Below, one piece after another: positions 25,680 to 39,140 of a DNA stretch of 64,000 bases (within the stretch, counting starts at the first letter, position 1; every line of letters starts with the position of its first letter). Position numbers and translations under genes: made by a program. The notes beneath the pieces were generated by a model. It did not search any database. It was given only the letters and a program-made list of their open reading frames with translations, and was not told the origin of the DNA. This DNA is from Hymenopus coronatus (taxonomy: Eukaryota; Arthropoda; Insecta; Mantodea; Hymenopodidae): the NCBI GenBank assembly GCA_030762935.1, contig CM060900.1:110822620-110886619 (forward strand). The letters are read 5' to 3'.

Positions 25680-26006
25680 GTATGAATAAAACTTGTTGGT
25701 TACCAACTATCCGGCACTATTGCCCTATATGAGCCTTGGCCTCCTCCACAATCATTTTCTGTGCTTTCCTATCTTTTGGTGTTTTTTCTCCATACTTTCA
25801 CATTCATAAACTTCAAATCGTGTAACATTAAACAATATTTTCAGTCTGTGTCTACCTTTTATTCCTGTAGAGTAACATGTTGCTTCAAAAACTGTTAAGC
25901 AAATTCTATTTATCTCAATTGGTTTTAGATGATGCATTAATGTTGCCATAATTCAGTTATAAAACATACTATAACTTCTGCTATCTGAATTAAAAAAATT
26001 TCTTCA

Positions 26007-26561
26007 TTGTAGCATATTTTTTACACGATGCTCCATCGTTGGACCGTATATCCTTCTTATCATCTTGATTTCAAATTTTCTTAATGGCTCTTGGTTGGAT
26101 ATTGTCTGTGCCGAAGTATCTGCTCGAAATTTGACTACCTGTCTACTCAATGCTTGATATATTCGGTTTTCATTATTCCTAGTAGGTATTATACTTTTAA
26201 GCTATTTTGGATTTGCAAAGTATGCTTTGTTTTGTGCTTCTGTCAGTCATTTAATGTAAAGTCCATTTTGACTGCATTGTCTGCTAAATTTCCCCCGCAA
26301 AATGTTTGTGTTCTTAAAAACACATTCTGACCAATTTCTAAATCCTGTTGTTTCCTTCTCCCTTCAGATATAATCATGCTTTTTTTTTTCTTCTGTATAT
26401 TAACTCTCAATTCTATATTTTTCTGTAATTTTTCACAACCTTCTATTATTTTACATCTAGAGTTAGCTACAATAGTGATTTCATTCGCATAAGGACATAT
26501 ATGAATGATCTTGTTATAGATTTTGCCTCTCTGATCTACCACTCATAACGCGTGATGAAAA
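26007..26561 (-). pseudogene. LINE RT relic in A6
   Basis: YANEITIVANSRCKIIEG: Glu at the second catalytic position and Gly to Cys downstream. Confidence 0.68.
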
Positions 26562-28068
26562 GCCAATATGAATAATTGTGGTGGATAATCCATCCATGTC
26601 ACCATCATCATTATTGTTATTGTTATTAATTATAGTTATTTTTGACTTTGTTGCTGTCCTCTGCAGCCACCCCAATCACTGCATCTGCCACTGCCAACAG
26701 AAAACCCCCCCTTCCACCACCTAAGCTTAGGGAATGTGGTCTCAAGTACTCTAAGCCACAAAGACACCTAAGGGATTGGAGGCCCTAAGGCACAAAGCAT
26801 TACCGGAGGATCTATTAAGAGCAAACTCCAATGAATCCCTGGTGGCTGAGGGTTTTGTGAGGTCAGTGCTGTAACAGCCAATTTTTTGAGGTCCCTAAGC
26901 CGTATAGTGATTTTGAGGAACTGAAGGCTCTAAGCCACAAAATATAGCAGAGAGATCTGTGAAGAGCAAATCACTGTGAAATCCATGGGAGAAATTCCTA
27001 ATGAACCATACATCATTATAAATACTTTATCCGTGGTAGGCATAGCCCCGATGCGGCATTGAAAAGGTGATGCATCTAGGTCTCAGAGGGATAAAAATAT
27101 TTCAAGTTGCATTCTGCTAAATAACCGTTGAGGTGCTGATTCTTATGACCAAAGGAGGGAACAGAATATTTGACTTTTCTCCGTTTGGTCTAAATGTAAT
27201 TCATATAAAAGATATTACCAGGTATCCCATTTCTCTGAGAATTTACAAATGCATGTAGTCGTCGCTCCTCCTAGTTTGTACAAATTCAATTTAGTAATTC
27301 ACTTTTAAATGTAGAAAGACATCATGTCATCTAATATCAGAGATACTAACATAAAAATCTGCTTACATCCTCCATTCTTCACATAATTTCAAATTGGTTA
27401 GAAACTTGGTTAGTCTTTAAAAATACCTTTTGCTCCACTTGAAGGAACACATGACTCCTTAAAGCATATTTCTTTTCTTGACTGGTGCAGCAAAAAGTGT
27501 TTTAAATGTTATCTTGTTATTAACAAATACGATTTTCACCCTTACTGTGTTAAATGCTTAATTATTATTTTTATATTATATTCACAAAACCTGAAGTAAA
27601 TTGTGAATTGGTCTATTCACATTTGAAAAAAATGTAGTAAAGAAAACCAAACATGATGTAAGTAGGAAAAAAGGCAGTAAGAAATAATGAATTATTATTA
27701 AATTTTCACTCATGTGTGCTGGAACTTAAGAACAATAACACAACTTTTTGGTCACCTACTCCTTAACTGCATTGTAAACATTTATAGAGCAAGCAGCTTT
27801 TAGTTATGTAGTTCAGGTGCAGAATTTTCATTTTACTTTTTAATACACGCTTAACACCATTCTGAGCAATGAAAGGAAACTAAGTAGTCTTATGGGATAA
27901 CAATATACATGTGTTTGTAATTTAGTTTATAAATGATCCTCTTTTTGTATTTTCCATGTCTTTTTTATGCGAATTTTGCTGTGGCAATCAATGATGTAGA
28001 TAGTTGATTTATAGACATTTGAAATGTATATTACTTTTCTCTTTTTTTTTTTTTTTTTCCCCCTTCAG

Positions 28069-28200
28069 ATATGACTGAAAGTTCTGGGATGAAACCTACG
28101 TGGCTAACAGATGACACCAAAGATTATGAACCTTTCAGCAGGGAGCAGGAAAGTTCTAAGGTGCAGCATGTTGGGAGGAGATGGAATTCATCTGATGAAG
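28069..28200 (+). CDS. Cassette exon B6 with shifted donor, no Cys
   Basis: 17-T acceptor run. Two changes stand out. The core reads DDTKDYEPF (Glu to Lys) and the only Cys is Ser (W-N-S-S-D-E). The donor GT is at 28201. Confidence 0.56.
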
Positions 28201-28527
28201 GTACTTCTTCAGTTATGAATAAAACTTGTTGCTTACCAACTATCCGGCACTAATGCCCTATATGAGCCTTGGCCTCCTTCACAATCATTTTCCGTGCTTT
28301 CCTATCTTTTAATGTTTTCTCTCCATACTTTCACATTCATAAACCTCAATCGTCTATCATTAAACAATATTTTCATTCTGTGTCTTCCTTTTATTCCTGT
28401 AGAGTTGGTTCAAAAACTGTTAAGCAAATTCTATTCATCTCAATCGGTTTTAGATGATGCATTATTGTTGCCATAATTCAGTTATAAAACATACTATAAC
28501 TTCTCCTATCTCAATTAGAATAATTTC

Positions 28528-29085
28528 TTCATTGTAGCACATTTTTTTACACCATGCTCCAATCCTGGACCGTATATCCTTCTTATCATCTTGATTTCAA
28601 ATTTTCTTAATGCCTCTTGGTTGGATATTGTCTGTGCCAAAGTATGTGCTCCAAATTTGACTACCTGTCTACTCAATGCTTTATATATTAGGTTTTCATT
28701 ATTCCTAGTAGGTATTATACTTTTAAACTATTTCGGATTTGCAAAGTATGCTTTGTTTTGTGCTTATGTCAGTCATTTAATGTAAAGTCCAGTTTGACTG
28801 CATTGTCTGCTAAATTTCCCCCCCAAAATGTTTCTGTTACTTGAAATACATTCTGTCCAATTTCTAAATCCTGTTGTTTCCTTCTCCCTTCTGATATAAT
28901 CATGCCTTTTTTTTTCTTCTGTATATTAACTCTCAATCCTATTCTTTCTATATTTTCTGTATTTTTTCACAAACTTCTATTATTTTACCTCTGGAATTAG
29001 CTACAACAGTGATTTCAATCTCATTAGGACATATATGACTGATCTTGTTTTAGATTTTGCCTCTTTGATCTACCACTCATAACAC
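28528..29085 (-). pseudogene. LINE RT relic in B6
   Basis: CPNEIEIT form, one residue different from B1 to B5. Confidence 0.62.
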
Positions 29086-30552
29086 ATAATGAAAAGCCAA
29101 TATGAATTATTGTGGTGGATAATCCATCCTTGTCACTATCATCATTATTGTTATTAATTATAGTTATTCTTGACTTTGTTGCTGTCCTCTGCAGCCACCA
29201 CTTCCTGTGCATCAGCCATTGCCACCATGAAACCGCCCCTTCCACCACCTAAGCTTAGGGAATGTGGGCTCAAGTACTCTAAGCCACAAAGATACCTAAG
29301 GGATTGGAGGCCCTAAAGCACAAAGCATTACCGGAGGATCTACTAAGAGCAAACCCCAATGAATCCCTGGTGGCTGAGGGTTTTGTGAGGTCAATGATGT
29401 AACAGCCAATTTTTTGAGGTCCCTAAGCCCTATAGTGCTTTTGAGGGGCTGAAGGCTCTAAGCTACAAAATATAGCAGAGGGATCTGTGAAGAGCAAATC
29501 CATGTGAATTCTGCATAACCAAAGGATCCGTGGGAGGAATTCCTAATGAACCATACATCATTACAAATACTTAATCCGTGGTAGGTATAGACATGCATCT
29601 ATGTCTCAGAGGGATAAAATATTTCAAATTGCATTCTGCAAAATATCGCTTGCGGTGCTGCTTCTTATGTCCAAAGAAGGGACCACAATATTTCACTTTT
29701 CTCCATTTGGTCTAGATGTAGTTCTTATAAAAGATATTACCAGTTATCCCATTTCTCTGAGAATTTACAAATGCATGTAGTCGCTCTTCCTAGTTTGCAC
29801 AAATTCAATTGAGTAATTCACTTGTAATGTAGAAAGACCTCATCTCATCCAATGTCAGAGTAACTAACATAAAAATCTGGTTACATCCTGCATTTTACAC
29901 GTAACTTAAAATTGGTTAAAAACATGGTCAGTCTTTAAAAACAGCTTTTTCTCCACTTGAAGGAGCACATGTCTCCTTAAAGCATATTTTGTTTCTTGAC
30001 GAGTGCAGCAAAATTTGTTTGAAATGTTGTCTTGTTATTAACAAATATGATTTTCACCCATGCTTAGTTATTATTTTTATATTATATTGAAAAAACCTGA
30101 ATTAAATTGTGAATTGGTCCATTCATTGTTGAAACAATGTACTAAAGAAAACCAAATGTGACGTAAGTAGGTAAAAAAGCAGTAAGAAGTAATGAAGTAT
30201 TATTGAGTTTTCACTAATGTGTGCTGGAACTTAAGAACAATAAAACCACTTTTTGGTCACCTACTCTTTAACTGCATTGGAAACATTTATAGAGCAAGCA
30301 CCTTTTAGTTATGTAGTTCAGGTACATAATTTTCATTTTACTTTTTAATATATGCTTAACAACATTTTGTGCAAAGAAAGGACACTAAGTAGTCTTATGG
30401 GATAACATACATGTGTTTAGTTTATAAATGATCCTCTTTTTGTATTTTCCAGGTGTTTTTTAAGCGAATTTTGCAGTGGCCATCAATGATGTAGATGTAG
30501 ATCTTGAGACATTCAAAATGTATATTGCTTTTCTTATTTTTTTTATCCTCAG

Positions 30553-30696
30553 ATATGACTTTAAGAAGTGCAATGCAACCTACGTTGTTAACTGATGACA
30601 CCGAAGATTATGAACCTTTCAGCAGGGAGCAGGAAAGCTCTAAGCTGCAGCATGATGGGAACAGTCAGAATTCATGTGATGAAGGCATTTCTTCAG
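30553..30696 (+). CDS. Cassette exon A7
   Basis: Same as A6 (K-L-Q-H form), 144 nt, phase 1-1, acceptor and donor intact. Confidence 0.7.
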
Positions 30697-31023
30697 GTAT
30701 GAATAAAACTTGTTGGTTACCAACTATCCGGCACTATTGCCCTATATGAGCCTTGGCCTCCTCCACAATCATTTTCTGTGCTTTCCTATCTTTTGGTGTT
30801 TTTTCTCCATACTTTCACATTCATAAACTTCAAATCGTGTAACATTAAACAATATTTTCAGTCTGTGTCTACCTTTTATTCCTGTAGAGTAACATGTTGC
30901 TTCAAAAACTGTTAAGCAAATTCTATTTATCTCAATTGGTTTTAGATGATGCATTAATGTTGCCATAATTCAGTTATAAAACATACTATAACTTCTGCTT
31001 TCTGAATTAAAAAAATTTCTTCA

Positions 31024-31580
31024 TTGTAGCATATTTTTTACACGATGCTCCATCGTTGGACCATATATCCTTCTTATCATCTTGATTTCAAATTTTCTTA
31101 ATGGCTCTTGGTTGGATATTGTCTGTGCCGAAGTATCTGCTCGAAATTTGACTACCTGTCTACTCAATGCTTGATATATTCGGTTTTCATTATTCCTAGT
31201 AGGTATTATACTTTTAAGCTATTTTGGATTTGCAAAGTATGCTTTGTTTTGTGCTTCTGTCAGTCATTTAATGTAAAGTCCATTTTGACTGCATTGTCTG
31301 CTAAATTTCCCCCGCAAAATGTTTGTGTTCTTAAAAATACATTCTGACCAATTTCTAAGTCCTGTTGTTTCCTTCTCCCTTCAGATATAATCATGCTTTT
31401 TTTTTTTCTTCTGTATATTAACTCTCAATTCTATATTTTTCTGTAATTTTTCACAACCTTCTATTATTTTACCTCTAGAGTTAGCTACAATAGTGATTTC
31501 ATTCGCATAAGGACATATATGACTGATCTTGTTATAGATTTTGCCTCTCTGATCTACCACTCATAACGCGTGATGAAAAG
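31024..31580 (-). pseudogene. LINE RT relic in A7
   Basis: YANEITIVANSRGK form. One extra T in the T-run near 31397-31407 shifts the frame inside the Lys-rich segment, which breaks the open frame seen in the other A copies. Confidence 0.66.
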
Positions 31581-33048
31581 CCAATATGAATAATTGTGGT
31601 GGATAATCCATCCATGTCACCATCATCATTATTGTTATTGTTATTAATTATAGTTATTTTTGACTTTGTTGCTGTCCTCTGCAGCCACCCCATCCACTGC
31701 ATCTGCCACTGCCAACAGAAAACCCCCCCTTCCACCACCTAAGCTTAGGGAATGTGGGCTCAAGTACTCTAAGCCACAAAGATACCTAAGGGATTGGAGG
31801 CCCTAAGGCACAAAGCATTACCGGAGGATCTATTAAGAGCAAACTCCAATGAATCCCTGGTGGCTGAGGGTTTTGTGAGGTCAGTGATGTAACAGCCAAT
31901 TTTTTGAGGTCCCTAAGCCGTATAGTGATTTTGACGAACTGAAGGCTCTAAGCCACAACATATAGCAGAGAGATCTGTGAAGAGCAAATCACTGTGAAAT
32001 CCATGGGAGGAATTCCTAATGAACCATACATCATTATAAATACTTTATCCGTGGTAGGCATAGCCCCGATGCGGCATTGAAAAGGTGATGCATCTAGGTC
32101 TCAGAGGGATAAAAATATTTCAAGTTGCATTCTGCTAAATATCCGTTGAGGTGCTGATTCTTATGACCAAAGGAGGGAACAGAATATTTGACTTTTCTCC
32201 ATTTGGTCTAAATGTAATTCATATAAAAGATATTACCAGGTATCCCATTTCTCTGAGAATTTACAAATGCATGTAGTCGCTCCTCCTTGTTTGTACAAAT
32301 TCAATTTAGTAATTCACTTTTAAATGTAGAAAGACATAATGTCATCTAATATCAGAGATACTAACATAAAAATCTGCTTACATCCTCCATTCTTCACATA
32401 ATTTCAAATTGGTTAGAAACTTGGTTAGTCTTTAAAAACACCTTTTGCTCCACTTGAAGGAACACATGACTCCTTAAAGCATATTTCTTTTCTTGACTGG
32501 TGCAGCAAAAAGTGTTTTAAATGTTATCTTGTTATTAACAAATACGATTTTCACCCTTACTGTGTTAAATGCTTAATTATTATTTTTATATTATATTCAC
32601 AAAACCTGAAGTAAATTGTGAATTGGTCTATTCACATTTGAAAAAAATGTAGTAAAGAAAACCAAACATGATGTAAGTAGGAAAAAAGGCAGTAAGAAAT
32701 AATGAAGTATTATTAAATTTTCACTCATGTGTGCTGGAACTTAAGAACAATAACACAACTTTTTGGTCACCTACTCCTTAACTGCATTGTAAACATTTAT
32801 AGAGCAAGCAGCTTTTAGTTATGTAGTTCAGGTGCAGAATTTTCATTTTACTTTTTAATACACGCTTAACACCATTCTGAGCAATGAAAGGAAACTAAGT
32901 AGTCTTATGGGATAACAATATACATGTGTTTGTAATTTAGTTTATAAATGATCCTCTTTTTGTATTTTCCATGTCTTTTTTATGCGAATTTTGCTGTGGC
33001 AATCAATGATGTAGATGTTGATTTATAGACATTCGAAATGTATATTAC

Positions 33049-33081
<33 letters not shown>

Positions 33082-33091
33082 TCCCCTTCAG

Positions 33092-33223
33092 ATATGACTG
33101 AAAGTTCTGGGATGAAACCTACGTGGCTAACAGATGACACCGAAGATTATGAACCTTTCAGCAGGGAGCAGGAAAGCTCTAAGGTGCAGCATGTTGGGAG
33201 GAGATGGAATTCATGTGATGAAG
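33092..33223 (+). CDS. Cassette exon B7 with shifted donor
   Basis: Same peptide and 27-T run as B2 and B4. It sits in a dimer whose A half is of a different subtype, which shows that a recombination edge lies nearby. The donor GT is at 33224. Confidence 0.57.
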
Positions 33224-33550
33224 GTACTTCTTCAGTTATGAATAAAACTTGTTGCTTACCAACTATCCGGCACTAATGCCCTATATGAGCCTTGGCCTCC
33301 TTCACAATCATTTTCCGTGCTTTCCTATCTTTTAATGTTTTCTCTCCATACTTTCACATTCATAAACCTCAATCGTCTATCATTAAACAATATTTTCATT
33401 CTGTGTCTTCCTTTTATTCCTGTAGAGTTGGTTCAAATACTGTTAAGCAAATTCTATTCATCTCAATCGGTTTTAGATGATGCATTATTGTTGCCATAAT
33501 TCAGTTATAAAACATACTATAAATTCTTCTATCTCAATTAGAATAATTTC

Positions 33551-34108
33551 TTCATTGTAGCACATTTTTTTACACCATGCTCCAATCCTGGACCGTATAT
33601 CCTTCTTATCATCTTGATTTCAAATTTTCTTAATGCCTCTTGGTTGGATATTGTCTGTGCCAAAGTATCTGCTCCAAATTTGACTACCTGTCTACTCAAT
33701 GCTTTATATATTAGGTTTTCATTATTCCTAGTAGGTATTATACTTTTAAACTAATTCGGATTTGCAAAGTATGCTTTGTTTTGTGCTTATGTCAGTCATT
33801 TAATGTAAAGTCCAGTTTGACTGCATTGTCTGCTAAATTTGCCCCCCAAAATATTTCTGTTACTTGAAATACATTCTGTCCAATTTCTAAATCCTGTTGT
33901 TTCCTTCTCCCTTCTGATATAATCATGCCTTTTTTTTTCTTCTGTATATTAACTCTCAATCCTATTCTTTCTATATTTTCTGTGTTTTTTCACAAACTTC
34001 TATTATTTTACCTCTGGAATTAGCTACAACAGTGATCTCAATCGCATTAGGACATATATGACTGATCTTGTTTTAGATTTTGCCTCTTTGATCTACCACT
34101 CATAACGC
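33551..34108 (-). pseudogene. LINE RT relic in B7
   Basis: As B2 and B4, CPNAIEIT form. Confidence 0.62.
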
Positions 34109-35588
34109 ATAATGAAAAGCCAATATGAATTATTGTGGTGGATAATCCATCCTTGTCACTATCATCATTATTGTTATTGATTATAGTTATTCTTGACTTT
34201 GTTGCTGACCTCTGCAGCCACCACTTCCTGTGTATCAGCCATTGCCACCATGCAACCGCCCCTTCCACCACCTAAGCTTAGGGAATGTGGGCTCAAGTAC
34301 TCTAAGCCACAAAGATACCTAAGGGATTGGAGGCCCTAAAGCACAAAGCATTACCGGAGGATCTATTAAGAGCAAACCCCAATGAATCCCTGGTGGCTGA
34401 GGGTTTTGTGAGGTCAGTGATGTAACAGCCAATTTTTTGAGGTCCCTAAGCCCTATAGTGCTTTTGAGGGGCTGAAGGCTCTAAGCTACAAAATATAGCA
34501 GAGGGATCTGTGAAGAGCAAATCCATGTGAATTCTGCATAACCAAAGGATCCGTGGGAGGAATTCCTAATGAACCATACATCATTACAAATACTTAATCC
34601 GTGGTAGGTATAGACATGCATCTATGTCTCAGAGGGATAAAATATTTCAAATTGCATTCTGCAAAATATCGCTTGCGGTGCTGCTTCTTATGTCCAAAGA
34701 AGGGACCACAATATTTCACTTTTCTCCATTTGGTCTAGATGTAGTTCATATAAAAGATATTACCAGTTATCCCATTTCTCTGAGAATTTACAAATGCATG
34801 TAGTCGCTGCTCCTAGTTTGCACAAATTCAATTGAGTAATTCACTTGTAATGTAGAAAGACCTCATCTCATCCAATGTCAGAGTAACTAACATAAAAATC
34901 TGGTTACATCCTGCATTTTACACGTAACTTAAAATTGGTTAAAAACATGGTCAGTCTTTAAAAACAGCTTTTTCTCCACTTGAACGAGCACATGTCTCCT
35001 TAAAGCATATTTTGTTTCTTGACGAGTGCAGCAAAATTTGTTTGAAATGTTGTCTTGTTATTAACAAATATGATTTTCACCCTTACTGTTTTTAATGCTT
35101 AGTTATTATTTTTATATTATATTGACAAAACCTGAATTAAATTGTGAATTGGTCCATTCATTGTTGAAACAATGTACTAAAGAAAACCAAATGTGACGTA
35201 AGTAGGTAAAAAAGCAGTAAGAAGTAATGAAGTATTATTGAGTTTTCACTAATGTGTGCTGGAACTTTAAGAACAATAAAACCACTTTTTGGTCACCTAC
35301 TCTTTAACTGCATTGGAAACATTTATAGAGCAAGCAACTTTTAATTATGTAGTTCAGGTACATAATTTTCATTTTACTTTTTAATATATGCTTAACAACA
35401 TTTTGTGCAAAGAAAGGAAACTAAGTAGACTTATGGGATAACATACATGTGCTTAGTTTATAAATGATCCTCTTTTTGTATTTTCCAGGTGTTTTTTAAG
35501 CGAATTTTGCAGTGGCCATCAATGATGTAGATGTAGATCTTGAGACATTCAAAATGTATATTGCTTTTCTTATTTTTTTTATCCTCAG

Positions 35589-35732
35589 ATATGACTTTAA
35601 GAAGTGCAATGCAACCTACGTTGTTAACTGATGACACCGAAGATTATGAACCTTTCAGCAGGGAGCAGGAAAGCTCTAAGGTGCAGCATGATGGGAACAG
35701 TCAGAATTCATGTGATGAAGGCATTTCTTCAG
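35589..35732 (+). CDS. Cassette exon A8
   Basis: Identical to A3 and A5 (K-V-Q-H form). Copy of A5 at a 15,072-bp offset. Confidence 0.7.
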
Positions 35733-36059
35733 GTATGAATAAAACTTGTTGGTTACCAACTATCCGGCACTATTGCCCTATATGAGCCTTGGCCTCCTCC
35801 ACAATCATTTTCTGTGCTTTCCTATCTTTTGGTGTTTTTTCTTCATACTTTCACATTCATAAACTTCAAATCGTGTAACATTAAACAATATTTTCTGTCT
35901 GTGTCTACCTTTTATTCCTGTAGAGTAACATGTTGCTTCAAAAACTGTTAAGCAAATTCTATTTATGTCAATTGGTTTTAGATGATGCATTAATGTTGCC
36001 ATAATTCAGTTATAAAACATACTATAACTTCTCCTATCTCAATTAGAAAAATTTCTTCA

Positions 36060-36614
36060 TTGTAGCATATTTTTTACACGATGCTCCATCGTTGGACCGT
36101 ATATCCTTCTTATCATCTTGATTTCAAATTTTCTTAATGGCTCTTGGTTGGATATTGTCTGTGCCGAAGTATCTGCTCGAAATTTGACTACCTGTCTACT
36201 CAATGCTTGATATATTCGGTTTTCATTATTCCTAGTAGGTATTATACTTTTAAGCTATTTTGGATTTGCAAAGTATGCTTTGTTTTGTGCTTCTGTCAGT
36301 CATTTAATGTAAAGTCCATTTTGACTGCATTGTCTGCTAAATTTCCCCCGCAAAATGTCTGTGTTCTTAAAAATACATTCTGGCCAATTTCTAAATCCTG
36401 TTGTTTCCTTCTCCCTTCAGATATAATCATGCTTTTTTTTTTCTTCTGTATATTAACTCTCAATTCTATATTTTTCTGTAATTTTTCACAACCTTCTATT
36501 ATTTTACCTCTAGAGTTAGCTACAATAGTGATTTTATTCGCATAAGGACATATATGACTGATCTTGTTATAGATTTTGCCTCTCTGATCTACCACTCATA
36601 ACGCGTGATGAAAA
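36060..36614 (-). pseudogene. LINE RT relic in A8
   Basis: Copy of the A5 relic, YANK form. Confidence 0.68.
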
Positions 36615-38082
36615 GCCAATATGAATAATTGTGGTGGATAATCCATCCATGTCACCATCATCATTATTGTTATTGTTATTAATTATAGTTATTTTTGACT
36701 TTGTTGCTGTCCTCTGCAGCCACCCCATCCACTGCATCTGCCACTGCCAACAGAAAACCCCCCCTTCCACCACCTAAGCTTAGGGAATGTGGGCTCAAGT
36801 ACTCTAAGCCACAAAGATACCTAAGGGATTGGAGGCCCTAAGGCACAAAGCATTACCGGAGGATCTATTAAGAGCAAACTCCAATGAATCCCTGGTGGCT
36901 GAGGGTTTTGTGAGGTCAGTGATGTAACAGCCAATTTTTTGAGGTCCCTAAGCCGTATAGTGATTTTGACGAACTGAAGGCTCTAAGCCACAAAATATAG
37001 CAGAGAGATCTGTGAAGAGCAAATCACTGTGAAATCCATGGGAGGAATTCCTAATGAACCATACATCATTATAAATACTTTATCCGTGGTAGGCATAGCC
37101 CCGATGCGGCATTGAAAAGGTGATGCATCTAGGTCTCAGAGGGATAAAAATATTTCAAGTTGCATTCTGCTAAATATCCGTTGAGGTGCTGATTCTTATG
37201 ACCAAAGGAGGGAACAGAATATTTGACTTTTCTCCATTTGGTCTAAATGTAATTCATATAAAAGATATTACCAGGTATCCCATTTCTCTGAGAATTTACA
37301 AATGCATGTAGTCGCTCCTCCTAGTTTGTACAAATTCAATTTAGTAATTCACTTTTAAATGTAGAAAGACATAATGTCATCTAATATCAGAGATACTAAC
37401 ATAAAAATCTGCTTACATCCTCCATTCTTCACATAATTTCAAATTGGTTAGAAACTTGGTTAGTCTTTAAAAACACCTTTTGCTCCACTTGAAGGAACAC
37501 ATGACTCCTTAAAGCATATTTCTTTTCTTGACTGGTGCAGCAAAAAGTGTTTTAAATGTTATCTTGTTATTAACAAATACGATTTTCACCCTTACTGTGT
37601 TAAATGCTTAATTATTATTTTTATATTATATTCACAAAACCTGAAGTAAATTGTGAATTGGTCTATTCACATTTGAAAAAATGTAGTAAAGAAAACCAAA
37701 CGTGATGTAAGTAGGAAAAAAGGCAGTAAGAAATAATGAAGTATTATTAAATTTTCACTCATGTGTGCTGGAACTTAAGAACAATAACACAACTTTTTGG
37801 TCACCTACTCCTTAACTGCATTGTAAACATTTATAGAGAAAGCAGCTTTTAGTTATGTAGTTCAGGTGCAGAATTTTCATTTTACCTTTTAATACACGCT
37901 TAACACCATTCTGAGCAATGAAAGGAAACTAAGTAGTCTTATTGGATAACAATATACATGTGTTTGTAATTTAGTTTATAAATGATCCTCTTTTTGTATT
38001 TTCCATGTCTTTTTTATGCGAATTTTGCTGTGGCAATCAATGATGTAGATGTTGATTTATAGACATTCGAAATGTATATTAC

Positions 38083-38113
<31 letters not shown>

Positions 38114-38123
38114 CCCCCTTCAG

Positions 38124-38255
38124 ATATGACTGAAAGTTCTGGGATGAAACCTACGTGGCTAACAGATGACACCGAAGATTATGAACCTTTCAGCAGGGAG
38201 CAGGAAAGCTCTAAGGTGCAGCATGTTGGGAGCAGATGGAATCCATGTGATGAAG
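38124..38255 (+). CDS. Cassette exon B8 with shifted donor
   Basis: Copy of B5 with one private T-to-C change that makes W-N-P-C-D-E (Ser to Pro). This is one of the few amino-acid changes separating the recent duplicates. 24-T acceptor run, donor GT at 38256. Confidence 0.57.
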
Positions 38256-38582
38256 GTACTTCTTCAGTTATGAATAAAACTTGTTGCTTACCAACTATCC
38301 GGCACTAATGCCCTATATGAGCCTTGGCCTCCTTCACAATCATTTTCCGTGCTTTCCTATCTTTTAATGTTTTCTCTCCATACTTTCACATTCATAAACC
38401 TCAATCGTCTAGCATTAAACAATATTTTCATTCTGTGTCTTCCTTTTATTCCTGTAGAGTTGGTTCAAAAACTGTTAAGCAAATTCTATTCATCTCAATC
38501 GGTTTTAGATGATACATTATTGTTGCCATAATTCAGTTATAAAACATACTATAACTTCTCCTATCTCAATTAGAATAATTTC

Positions 38583-39140
38583 TTCATTGTAGCACATTTT
38601 TTTACACCATGCTCCAATCCTGGACCGTATATCCTTCTTATCATCTTGATTTCAAATTTTCTTAATGCCTCTTGGTTGGATATTGTCTGTGCCAAAGTAT
38701 CTGCTCCAAATTTGACTACCTGTCTACTCAATGCTTTATATATTAGGTTTTCATTATTTCTAGTAGGTATTATACTTTTAAACTATTTCGGATTTGCAAA
38801 GTATGCTTTGTTTTGTGCTTATGTCAGTCATTTAATGTAAAGTCCAGTTTGACTGCATTGTCTGCTAAATTTCCCCCCCAAAATATTTCTGTTACTTGAA
38901 ATACATTCTGTCCAATTTCTAAATCCTGTTGTTTCCTTCTCCCTTCTGATATAATCATGCCTTTTTTTTTCTTCTGTATATTAACTCTCAATCCTATTCT
39001 TTCTATATTTTCTGTATTTTTTCACAAACTTCTAATATTTTACTTCTGGAATTAGCTACAACAGTGATCTCAATCGCATTAGGACATCTATGACTGATCT
39101 TGTTTTAGATTTTACCTCTTTGATCTACCACTCATAACGC
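38583..39140 (-). pseudogene. LINE RT relic in B8
   Basis: Copy of the B5 relic. Confidence 0.62.

Larger units (their letters stand above)
25142..30158 (+). repeat. Array dimer 6 (B6 from 27654)
   Basis: 5017 bp. It belongs to a third subtype, with B acceptor run 17 T, 'gatagttgat' in place of 'gatgttgat' upstream of the B exon, and Cys-to-Ser in B. Its copy is dimer 9. Confidence 0.93.
30159..35193 (+). repeat. Array dimer 7 (B7 from 32669)
   Basis: 5035 bp. It is a mosaic. The A half matches the dimer 6/10 subtype and the B exon region matches dimers 2 and 4 (27 T). The change falls inside the start of the B half, at the edge of the 15,072-bp duplication. Confidence 0.92.
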